Shown in pieces: positions 18,245-25,440 of a DNA stretch of 64,000 nt. The stretch comes from Labilibaculum antarcticum (lineage in GTDB: Bacteria > Bacteroidota > Bacteroidia > Bacteroidales > Marinifilaceae), in assembly GCF_002356295.1 (NCBI RefSeq), contig NZ_AP018042.1, positions 2,450,361-2,514,360 on the forward strand, written 5' to 3'. The position numbers and the translations under genes were made by a program. Position 1 is the first letter of the stretch; every line of letters starts with the position of its first letter. The notes beneath the pieces were generated by a model that was given only the letters and a program-made list of their open reading frames with translations, had not been told where the DNA came from and made no database searches.

Positions 18245-18590
18245 AGCAGTTACGAAAATAGATATTTTAGTCTGAAGCTAAAACCTTTTACTTATGATAT
18301 ACGACAAACAAACCAAATTATAAGCTCAACGACAAATCAATCTTATTCACTTAATTAAAAATGCCTTTTACATACCTCACATACAAATATCAATAAAACA
18401 GAGACTTAAAACAGACCTTCATGATACCAGCTCTGCAATAAACACGATTGGCTTGATATAAAAAACGACTTAGCCTTATCTAAATGTCATTCAACTTAAT
18501 TCCTGAACGGTTAAACGCAATAAATTTGAAAATAAATTAACAATCGATAGGTTTGATTTGTATTTTTGTTTAACCTAAACTTTATAAAAC
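18245..18590. other. Divergent intergenic region with one promoter box
   Basis: This 346-base AT-rich stretch separates the sensor kinase from the small membrane protein. A perfect -7 box TATTTTTG lies at 18561-18568, pointing to the plus strand, 22 bases before the start codon. I see no other gene or RNA in it. Confidence 0.5.
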
Positions 18591-18962
18591 ATGATCGATC
18601 TTTTCTTTCAGGGTGGTGTTTCATTCATGACAGTTGTCATGCTTACTGGAATTGCTGCTATTTTATGGTCTTTATTCTCATTAATTAAATTCATAAAAGT
18701 CGGTTTTATTACAAAACGACACCTTGATGCCATTTTATTCCTAGGTAGTCTAAGTTTTTTCATCGGTATTCTTGGACAAGGCATTGGTTTAACAGATGCT
18801 TTTGAATCCATTCAAGGTTTATCTAGTGTCTCACCAGCAGCAGTTGCTAGAGGAATAAGAGTTAGTATGATCGCTCCTTTAACAGGTGCCATCCTATTCT
18901 CAATCGCTGGGATATACTGGTTTATCTTACGATATTTAAATGCAAAAAAACAGGACAATTAG
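18591..18962 (+). CDS. Small MotA/TolQ/ExbB-like membrane protein
   Basis: 123 residues with about three transmembrane helices (near 10-30, 45-65 and 92-113). The pattern GILGQGIGLTDAFESIQG, then VARGIRVSMIAPLTGAILF, is that of the proton-channel helices of MotA/TolQ/ExbB proteins, which normally couple proton flow to work in the envelope. It is only half the usual length and has no ExbD/TolR partner next to it, so it is either a stand-alone variant or acts with a partner elsewhere. A promoter box lies directly upstream. Confidence 0.6.
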   Translation: MIDLFFQGGVSFMTVVMLTGIAAILWSLFSLIKFIKVGFITKRHLDAILFLGSLSFFIGILGQGIGLTDAFESIQGLSSVSPAAVARGIRVSMIAPLTGAILFSIAGIYWFILRYLNAKKQDN

Positions 18963-19094
18963 ATCATTATGTTGATAAAAGTATAGTTATATCCAATAGC
19001 TATTTAAGATTTAATTTCAAAGCAACTGAATCTGTATAATGAAAAGTTACAAGATCTTACTTTCCTAATTATTTTACTTGGCTGAAGCTAAATT

Positions 19095-19106
19095 TTGGGT
19101 GCTATT
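19095..19106. repeat. Left copy of 12-bp inverted repeat flanking a serine hydrolase gene
   Basis: TTGGGTGCTATT here is exactly the reverse complement of 20555-20566, which begins two bases after the stop codon of the intervening gene. The two copies bracket about 1.46 kb. Confidence 0.6.
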
Positions 19107-19224
19107 CGCCCTATAGTGAAACCATTTATTTTTCAAGCAAACGGCAGAAGTTTTAGTGGGAAAATGAAGTTTAAAATTTTATCGTTAGTCAGAATTTTAG
19201 AACAATCCTTAACAACAAATTAAA

Positions 19225-20553
19225 ATGAAAATAACACAAGCAATCTTAATAACCTTTCTATTTTTGACATTAAGCCAAATTGGCTTTACTCAAACACACT
19301 TTGACAAAGTAAAGTTGGACGAATACTTCAAAGTGCTTGAAGAAAATAATAAGTTTATGGGAAGCATTGCCGTTTCAAAAAACGGAGAAATTATTTATAC
19401 AAAATCAATAGGACTTGCTGATGTTGAAAACAACGTGAAAGCATCTGAAAATACTAAATATAAAATTGGTTCAATTTCTAAATCCTTCACGGCAGTTTTA
19501 GTTTTAAAAGCAGTTGAAGAAAAAAAGTTAGATTTAAATCAAACTATTGACAAATGGTTTCCTACAATCACAAACGCAAAGAAAATAGCTGTAAAACAAT
19601 TGCTAAGCCATAGAAGTGGAATACACAACTTTACAAATGACTCTGACTACGTGACTTGGAATACGCAACCAAAGACTGAAAAAGAAATGGTTGAAATAAT
19701 TGAAAAAGGCGGTAGCGATTTTGATCCAGACAGCAAAGCAGAATACAGCAATTCAAATTTTGTACTGTTGACTTACATTCTTGAAAAGACTTTTATAAAA
19801 TCGTATTCAGAATTGTTGCAAGAACACATTGTTAAACCAATTGGTTTGACAAACACTTATGTTTTTGGAAAAATCAATACAAGCAATAACGAATGTAAAT
19901 CATACAGATTTGTTGGTTCCTGGAAAGAACAACCCGAAACAGACTTTACAATTCCGTTAGGTGCAGGTGCTATTACGTCTACACCAAGCGACTTGACAAA
20001 ATTTGCTAACGCTTTGTTTGGTGGACAACTTTTGACTACTGAAAGTCTTGAAATAATGAAAACCGTACAAGAAGGTTACGGAAGTGGGTTGTTTCAAATT
20101 CCTTTTTACGATAGTGTTGGCTTCGGCCACACAGGCGGAATAGACGGTTTTAGTTCTGCATATTCTCACTTTCCTGACGACAATATTTCGTATGCCTTAA
20201 CTTCAAACGGAATAAATACAAATAACAACGATATTTCTATCGCGGTTTTAAGTGCAGTTTACGACAAACCATACGAAATTCCGGTATTCACAACTTACAA
20301 CTTGACTTCGGAAGACTTAGATAAATATTTGGGCGTTTACACTTCTAACGAAATCCCTTTGAAAATTATAACCACAAAAGACGGAAACACTTTAATTGCA
20401 CAAGGAACAGGACAACCAGCATTTCCACTTGAAGCAACAGATAAAGACAAATTTAAGGTTGACCAAGTAGGAGCAAAATTTGAATTTAATCCAACAGAAA
20501 AAACAATGATATTATTTCATGATGGCAGGCGAATTAAATTTACGAAAGAATAA
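19225..20553 (+). CDS. Serine hydrolase of the beta-lactamase / penicillin-binding-protein fold (S12-like)
   Basis: 442 residues with a signal peptide (about 1-22, ending GFTQ). The beta-lactamase class C signatures are visible: S-x-x-K in KIGSISKSF, the Tyr-x-Asn motif in AEYSNSNF, and H-x-G in GHTGGIDGF. The family includes D-aminopeptidases, esterases and class C beta-lactamase relatives acting in the periplasm; the exact substrate cannot be read. Codon use leans strongly to AAA/GAA/ACA and GAC compared with neighbours. A 12-bp inverted repeat brackets the gene, so it may have arrived as a mobile cassette. Confidence 0.85.
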   Translation: MKITQAILITFLFLTLSQIGFTQTHFDKVKLDEYFKVLEENNKFMGSIAVSKNGEIIYTKSIGLADVENNVKASENTKYKIGSISKSFTAVLVLKAVEEKKLDLNQTIDKWFPTITNAKKIAVKQLLSHRSGIHNFTNDSDYVTWNTQPKTEKEMVEIIEKGGSDFDPDSKAEYSNSNFVLLTYILEKTFIKSYSELLQEHIVKPIGLTNTYVFGKINTSNNECKSYRFVGSWKEQPETDFTIPLGAGAITSTPSDLTKFANALFGGQLLTTESLEIMKTVQEGYGSGLFQIPFYDSVGFGHTGGIDGFSSAYSHFPDDNISYALTSNGINTNNNDISIAVLSAVYDKPYEIPVFTTYNLTSEDLDKYLGVYTSNEIPLKIITTKDGNTLIAQGTGQPAFPLEATDKDKFKVDQVGAKFEFNPTEKTMILFHDGRRIKFTKE

Positions 20554-20554
20554 A

Positions 20555-20578
20555 AATAGCACCCAACTACGGTTATGA
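20555..20578 (+). repeat. Right inverted-repeat copy with attC-like ends (degenerate)
   Basis: AATAGCACCCAA at 20555-20566 is the partner of 19095-19106. It contains ACCCAAC (matching the integron core RYYYAAC) at 20561-20567 and, only four bases later, GTTATGA at 20572-20578, near the GTTRRRY core. The spacing is far too short for a working attC, so it is a remnant at best. Confidence 0.3.
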
Positions 20579-20638
20579 ACTATATCTTGCCTTGATCCGA
20601 CGTACGTTACTTGCCATTTAATATTCAAATCAAATTAT

Positions 20639-22528
20639 ATGAAACATTTACTCCTTATATTTTTAACAATATGTTCTTTTATTTCATCTGAGACTAAAAT
20701 ATATTCTCAAAATATAGATACACAAACATCTGAATTAAATGCCTGGATCGATTCTACATTTACAGAAGCATTGAATTCTGTTCATATTGCAGGGGCTTCC
20801 ATTGTTTTAATGCAGGGAGATTCTATTCTTCATATGAACGGTTATGGAGTACAAAATATTGAATCCAATATTCCTGTGGGTAGTAGCTCTTCTATATTTG
20901 GAATAGCCTCTATTTCAAAAACTTTTGTGGGTACAGCAATTATGCAATTAGTTGAGGATGGACAGTTAGAACTTGATCGTGATGTTAATAATTATCTCAA
21001 AACATTTCAACTTAGGTATAAATTCAACGATTCAATTACTGTAAAACATCTTTTAACGCATACGGCTGGTTTTGATGAACGCAATATTGGCACTGCAGTT
21101 CGGACTGAGAAAGATGTAATTTCCTTATCTCGATATTTAAAAAAAAGAATGCCACCACAAATAAGACCAGCTGGTGAAGTCATAACCTACTCCAATCATG
21201 GTTATGCCTTACTGGGGCTTATTGTTGAAGAAGTATCCGGATTGCCTTTTCATGAGTACGTCAGAAAAAAGATTTTGCAACCATTAGAAATGAATTATAG
21301 TGGTTATAGAAGCCAAGCCGAACTCAAAGAAAACTACGTTACCAGTTACTTGCAAAAGGATGAGCAATTAATCCCATACAAACCTAATTTTCAACTCTAT
21401 TATCCCGCAGGTTCAATGAGCTCAACAGCATCAGACATGGGACACTATATATCTATGTTCCTGAATAATGGCCATTTTAAAGGAATTCAAATTTTAGATT
21501 CCTCAACGGTAGTTAAAATGCATCAAACAGCATTTAGACAATATGAAAAATCTGAGAATGGATGGCTTTTAGGTTTTTATGAATCGCAATGGAATGGAAT
21601 AAGACTGGTAAGACACGCTGGTGCTATTCAGGGTTTTGTTAGTGAATTAATATTGATTCCTGAAAAAAACATAGGTTTCTTTATTTGTGCTAATTCTTCG
21701 AGTATGCCAAATAGTAATAGTCGAGTATTTATTGACAAATTTATTTATGATCTACTACCACGCCTTATGCCAGGTAGTATTGTCGAAAAAGAAAGGACAA
21801 AAGTATCAACTAAGATAGGTTCTGTAGATGAACCGTTGGAGATGTTCACCGGTAAGTATAGGTCTACTAGATATGCACATACAACTTTAGGTAAATTGGC
21901 TACTTTGATAGGATTTTCTCTCGAGATAGAGATTGTATCAAATGATAGTACACTTGAGGTAGTAGAATGGAACGATAAACTTGTTCCTATCTCCGATTTA
22001 ACATTTCATTCAAAATATGACAGATACTTAGCTTTTGGCAGAAATACGAAAGGAGAAATTTCTTATTTCTTTGTTGACACCTTTTCATTTAATAAATTAA
22101 AGTGGTATGAGCCTGTTAAATTTCAGATTTATTGGATGGGTGGTATTATCCTAATTTTGTTAATTTTTATAATTACCAGTGTAGTGCGTAAACTATTTGT
22201 GCGCAAAAGAAATAGTCATTTGCTTAAAAAAATTAATTTTTCGCTTGCCTCTTTAATCGTTCTTTTCCTTGCAATGCTTGCTTTTGTTTTAATAAAGACA
22301 GATCCCCAAGAATTTTTCTATGGTATACCTTTGCTCATTAAAATGGCATTAGTATTGCCTTTTTTAATTATTCCATTGGAATTTGTTTCAGTATACTTAT
22401 TGATAAAAGCCTTTAGATATAAGGAGCTGAAAACTTTAGGTTTAATTTATCAATCTGTAATTCTTGTTGCAGCTTTGCTTTTTATTCCTTGGTTGATGTA
22501 TTACAATTTAATTGGATTTAATTATTAA
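20639..22528 (+). CDS. Serine hydrolase (beta-lactamase fold) with C-terminal membrane domain
   Basis: 629 residues: signal peptide (about 1-24), a beta-lactamase-fold domain (about 30-370) with S-x-x-K in GIASISKTFVG, Tyr-x-Asn in ITYSNHGYALL and H-x-G in RHAGAIQGF, then a ~100-residue linker domain and four hydrophobic segments at about 500-520, 535-557, 568-590 and 603-625. This arrangement is common in Bacteroidota and Firmicutes periplasmic hydrolases anchored by their C-terminus. It follows another beta-lactamase-fold gene, but the two differ in length and sequence and are not a simple duplication. Substrate unknown. Confidence 0.85.
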   Translation: MKHLLLIFLTICSFISSETKIYSQNIDTQTSELNAWIDSTFTEALNSVHIAGASIVLMQGDSILHMNGYGVQNIESNIPVGSSSSIFGIASISKTFVGTAIMQLVEDGQLELDRDVNNYLKTFQLRYKFNDSITVKHLLTHTAGFDERNIGTAVRTEKDVISLSRYLKKRMPPQIRPAGEVITYSNHGYALLGLIVEEVSGLPFHEYVRKKILQPLEMNYSGYRSQAELKENYVTSYLQKDEQLIPYKPNFQLYYPAGSMSSTASDMGHYISMFLNNGHFKGIQILDSSTVVKMHQTAFRQYEKSENGWLLGFYESQWNGIRLVRHAGAIQGFVSELILIPEKNIGFFICANSSSMPNSNSRVFIDKFIYDLLPRLMPGSIVEKERTKVSTKIGSVDEPLEMFTGKYRSTRYAHTTLGKLATLIGFSLEIEIVSNDSTLEVVEWNDKLVPISDLTFHSKYDRYLAFGRNTKGEISYFFVDTFSFNKLKWYEPVKFQIYWMGGIILILLIFIITSVVRKLFVRKRNSHLLKKINFSLASLIVLFLAMLAFVLIKTDPQEFFYGIPLLIKMALVLPFLIIPLEFVSVYLLIKAFRYKELKTLGLIYQSVILVAALLFIPWLMYYNLIGFNY

Positions 22529-22542
22529 GAAATGGGAATAAT

Positions 22543-22571
22543 ACCCAACAATATCTTACAGAGCGTTATGC
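22543..22571 (+). repeat. Second degenerate attC-like sequence
   Basis: ACCCAAC (22543-22549) and GTTATGC (22565-22571) follow the stop codon of the second hydrolase within 43 bases, echoing the arrangement after the first hydrolase. The 15-base spacer is too short for a standard attC. Confidence 0.25.
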
Positions 22572-22663
22572 CCAAGTAGAGCTGGTGTTTGAGAATTTTG
22601 AAAGGGGGTTCTTTTCTTAAAATCTCAAGCCAATCATGCTCCGATTGTAAGCAAGCTGTAAAA

Positions 22664-22762
22664 GTCAGGCTATGACTTATTTCTAATTGGGTCTGATATC
22701 AGAACTGGATGTAGACAATGCCACAAGTCACAGACTTGCGGTAGGTGGGGGGACAATGCCGC
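22664..22762. repeat. Dispersed intergenic repeat, copy A
   Basis: Begins GTCAGGCTATGACTTATTTC and contains a perfect palindrome TCTGATATCAGA (22692-22703) and a second inverted repeat CAAGTC-ACA-GACTTG. It aligns over about 95 bases with copy B at 23823. The two copies flank the hypothetical gene at 22795-23511. Confidence 0.7.
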
Positions 22763-22794
22763 CGGAACTCTATGGGTATTTAATTGTTTTGTTT

Positions 22795-23511
22795 TTATTC
22801 AGTCAAGATAGTTTTAAAAGCAGTTGTCTTAACCTCAAAGTATGTTGTTTTCATATGATCTTCTGCTAAATAACAACTTCCAGGAAGCCGAAATCTTACT
22901 ATTTCTTGTCCATCTATAACTTGGGAGTTTAGAATGAAACAAGTTTCTAAATATCCTGGTTTTTCTATTGTGTTGGTTATTTTAGCTAATAAATTTTCTT
23001 CGTTATATACATGTTCTCCACCTAAAATTTCGTTTTTGTCTGTTATATATCCGCTCATTTTACTTGTAACTTTTATATTTTCCGCAGATTTTAAGTCAAT
23101 TTTCTGTTTAAGATTTTCGTATTCTGTCGATGTTTGTATCAAAAAATAAGTGCGTTTATCAGCTTCCCAATTTTCTTGCATGTTAGGGTTTTTGTATTCT
23201 CCGCCTAATCTTTCATATAGGAATACATAGTATTTTTGTCCGCTATTTAATATTGTTGCAAATTGAATCCATTTGAAATTTTGTGAAATATGACTAACCC
23301 AATCGGATGGACAATCTCTATCGTTTATTACGTTTTTATTTTCAATCCATTTTCCTGTCTCTTTATTTTGTGCCCAACCAGTCGCTTCAGTCAATTTTTC
23401 AGATTTTGAGCTAAATTGAACGGTTACTTTATTCTCTCTACTCTGAGCAATGGATAAAATGGTCGATAATATCAGTAAAGATGTGGTTAATAGTAAATTT
23501 TTAATTTTCAT
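22795..23511 (-). CDS. Hypothetical secreted protein
   Basis: 238 residues with a signal peptide (about 1-22, ending SIAQ). No family recognised. The mature part is mostly beta-rich and charged, with motifs such as WIENKNVINDRDCPSDWVSH and YYVFLYERLGGEYKNP; three cysteines (CPSDW, CFIL, GSCYL) could form disulfides. It is flanked by two copies of an intergenic repeat, which suggests it was inserted or exchanged as a unit. It is probably a real gene: good signal peptide, full-length frame and no competing frame. Confidence 0.6.
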   Translation of the reverse strand: MKIKNLLLTTSLLILSTILSIAQSRENKVTVQFSSKSEKLTEATGWAQNKETGKWIENKNVINDRDCPSDWVSHISQNFKWIQFATILNSGQKYYVFLYERLGGEYKNPNMQENWEADKRTYFLIQTSTEYENLKQKIDLKSAENIKVTSKMSGYITDKNEILGGEHVYNEENLLAKITNTIEKPGYLETCFILNSQVIDGQEIVRFRLPGSCYLAEDHMKTTYFEVKTTAFKTILTE

Positions 23512-23822
23512 AATTTATCACTTTAATATTGAATACTAATTATGCTAGTTTTGTCTTTTAAGATTGTGACTAAGGTCAAATTTTAAATTTCTTATTCCCT
23601 TTAAAATCTATCGTTAGCTTAAGAATTTAATCTTGTTAATTCTGCGAGATGTGGGGAATGCCATATAAGGTAAAAGTATTTTATCTTTTCGTTTTTTAAA
23701 ATTAATAAAACATTATTTAGAACACTGATTTTTTCTTCTCAAAATAGTTCCGAATAAAGGATAAACAGAGTTGTACAATGCCGCCGCAAAATTCAAATTT
23801 AGTTTCTTAAAATCTAAAACTC
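23512..23822. other. Non-coding stretch upstream of the hypothetical secreted gene
   Basis: AT-rich, with stops in all frames and no hairpin terminator or RNA gene that I can see. It should contain the promoter of the minus-strand gene ending at 22795. TTTCTTAAAATCT at the right end is also found before copy A (near 22612), so the dispersed repeat probably starts here. Confidence 0.4.
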
Positions 23823-23918
23823 GTCAGGCTCTGACTTATTTCTAATGGGTCCTGATATCAGGATTGTATGTAGCCATTACTACAAGTCGTGTATTTGCAG
23901 TAGGTGTAGACGCATTGT
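23823..23918. repeat. Dispersed intergenic repeat, copy B
   Basis: Begins GTCAGGCTCTGACTTATTTC and contains the perfect palindrome CCTGATATCAGG (23851-23862). Compared with copy A the outermost pair has changed from T-A to C-G on both sides at once, preserving the pairing. It leads directly into the 42-bp tandem repeats. Confidence 0.7.
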
Positions 23919-24039
23919 AAGTTACACGAAGGGCATCACTTCTGGAAAAGTAGTGCATTGCAAGTACTGAAAGGGTATCACTTTTGGAAAAGTAGTGCAT
24001 TGCAAGTACCGAAAGGGTATCACTTCTGTAAAAATAAGG
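23913..24039. repeat. Three tandem repeats of about 42 bp
   Basis: Units start at 23913 (43 bp), 23956 (42 bp) and 23998 (42 bp), each beginning CATTG and carrying GGG(C/T)ATCACTT, then GGAAAAGTAGTG. The third is more diverged at its end. The reverse frame encodes a 14-residue repeat, but with no plausible gene around it. Confidence 0.8.
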
Positions 24040-24108
24040 CATCGTGGATGTAGAGAAACACCTAGTCTACTGCAAGTTTAGCTCGTGATTTTTTTAGTTA
24101 CCCACTTT

Positions 24109-24981
24109 TTACTCCGCAATATCCAGATTCCCTTTATTATCCTTAAAGAAAGAATTTTTGGTGTTTCGCAAGCCGTCGTAGCTTTCCAAAAGTCCCTTAA
24201 CGCTGCCAACCAATACTTTTGCTTCCACCATAATCGGAATTCGGTTGTCGTCATTGCTTAGCCATACGGTCATGTCTTCGCCGCCATTAAACATGGTGCC
24301 TTCCACCAAAAGGGGAGAGAATTTGAGGCATTCGAAACGTTCGCCCGAATTTGCTTTGATGGTTTCCAATCCAAGATATCGGATGTACAGGGAGTGAACT
24401 TCGTTATCAACCAACATCGAAAGAGGGATTTTGTCACCTTTCTTGTATTTCGAAAAATCGATATTCCGCACATAGTAAGCCACCGATAAAATATCGAAAG
24501 TACAAGGCTTATTGCTTAGGGTATCCAGCTTGACTGGCTTGTCTCTTTTCTGAATTTTAGAGGTGATTTGATTTTTTCCGTAATCGAACCAGTACTCATG
24601 ATGCGCATCGTATTTGGCCTCATGTGTTCGCCTGTCGAAGTAGATGGGAGCAAGAGTTTTAATATCGGTATAGCAGGTTAAGGTATCTCTAAGTTTAAAG
24701 AACCAGTCAAATGCTTTTGTATTTCGGCCTTCTCCTTTTATTTTATAAACCTCTTTGTTTTGAAATTGATCCGTTTCAACCGACAGCTCTACTTCACCGG
24801 CAGCCACCCAAATAAATCCCCAGTTGTAGTATCCTCTAAATACTAATTTTTCACCCGATTGAAAGGCGAAATTTTTTACCACACATTGTGCATTCGTACC
24901 AAATGTTCCCATCAGCAAAAGCAGAACCATAAATGTTCTTCTTGAAAAAATACGATACTTAAGTGAGGCTAAAAATTTCAT
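24109..24981 (-). CDS. DUF3108-domain periplasmic protein
   Basis: 290 residues. A signal sequence (about 1-32, hydrophobic core FMVLLLLMGTFG, ending NAQ) precedes a DUF3108 domain. FAFQSGEKLVFRGYYNWGFIWVAAGEVELSVE is its typical opening, and KKGDKIPLSMLVDNEV and VWLSNDDNRIPIMVEAKVLVGSVKGLL its typical end (shown in pieces). The function of DUF3108 is not established. In Bacteroidota it is often found near envelope or outer-membrane genes, as here beside an Ig-like lipoprotein. A repeated CT-rich stretch lies upstream. Confidence 0.85.
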   Translation of the reverse strand: MKFLASLKYRIFSRRTFMVLLLLMGTFGTNAQCVVKNFAFQSGEKLVFRGYYNWGFIWVAAGEVELSVETDQFQNKEVYKIKGEGRNTKAFDWFFKLRDTLTCYTDIKTLAPIYFDRRTHEAKYDAHHEYWFDYGKNQITSKIQKRDKPVKLDTLSNKPCTFDILSVAYYVRNIDFSKYKKGDKIPLSMLVDNEVHSLYIRYLGLETIKANSGERFECLKFSPLLVEGTMFNGGEDMTVWLSNDDNRIPIMVEAKVLVGSVKGLLESYDGLRNTKNSFFKDNKGNLDIAE

Positions 24982-25004
24982 TCGTGAATTTTCTTGATAC
25001 TTAC

Positions 25005-25130
25005 TACTTGTTCCTTAATCCTTGTCCCTTAACTTTTTACTTGTTCCTTAATCCTTGTTCCTTGAAACTTGTCCCTTATTCCTTGTCCTTGACCCTTGTT
25101 ATTCCTTGAAACTTGTCACTTGTCCCTTAC
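25005..25130. repeat. CT-rich imperfect repeat (CTTGTTCCTTAATCCTTGTC type)
   Basis: Consists of imperfect reiterations of ACTTGTTCCTTAATCCTTG and CCTTGAAACTTGTCCCTTA. This kind of low-complexity intergenic repeat is seen between genes in Bacteroidota. It lies between two minus-strand genes and touches the stop codon of the thiamine-binding gene. Confidence 0.75.
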
Positions 25131-25438
25131 TTCTTAACCTTACCAATCTTATTTTCGATAGATTCTACTTTGCTTGTTAGGCGATTGTGTTTGTTTTTTT
25201 GAATGTCCATTGTTAGGGTGCAATAAACACGATCCGAGTCTTTCTCTAAAACTTCGTAGCAGCTATTTACAAGCGCTAAAGCTTCCGGTAACTCATCAGT
25301 CTCAATCAGTGTTCCCATTGCTGTTAGCTGGTAGTTAATACCGCTTTCGCGGATCAGCCCAATAACCTTACTAACTTGTTTGCTTACGCTATCCCCTTTG
25401 TCGGTTGGGAAAATAGCAAATTCCATAAGTACTGACAT
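25127..25438 (-). CDS. MTH1187-family thiamine-binding protein (UPF0045)
   Basis: 103 residues, cytoplasmic. The opening MSVLMEFAIFPTDKGDSVSK, then YQLTAMGTLIETDEL, is the MTH1187/YkoF-like family, a small ferredoxin-like fold that binds thiamine or related hydroxymethylpyrimidine compounds. Length is normal. The start lies two bases after the stop of the Ig-like lipoprotein gene, so the two are co-transcribed. No thiamine biosynthesis gene or TPP riboswitch is nearby. Confidence 0.85.
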   Translation of the reverse strand: MSVLMEFAIFPTDKGDSVSKQVSKVIGLIRESGINYQLTAMGTLIETDELPEALALVNSCYEVLEKDSDRVYCTLTMDIQKNKHNRLTSKVESIENKIGKVKK

Positions 25439-25440
25439 AT

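Noticed and set aside
23913-24039. CRISPR array
   Set aside because: The units are contiguous 42-bp repeats with no unique spacers between short constant repeats.
23842-24042. 66-codon minus-strand frame with 14-residue repeats
   Set aside because: Produced by the 42-bp tandem repeat (a multiple of three); no signal for translation or upstream promoter.
25005-25130. CRISPR or tRNA array
   Set aside because: Irregular pyrimidine-rich reiterations, no fixed repeat-spacer spacing and no cloverleaf.
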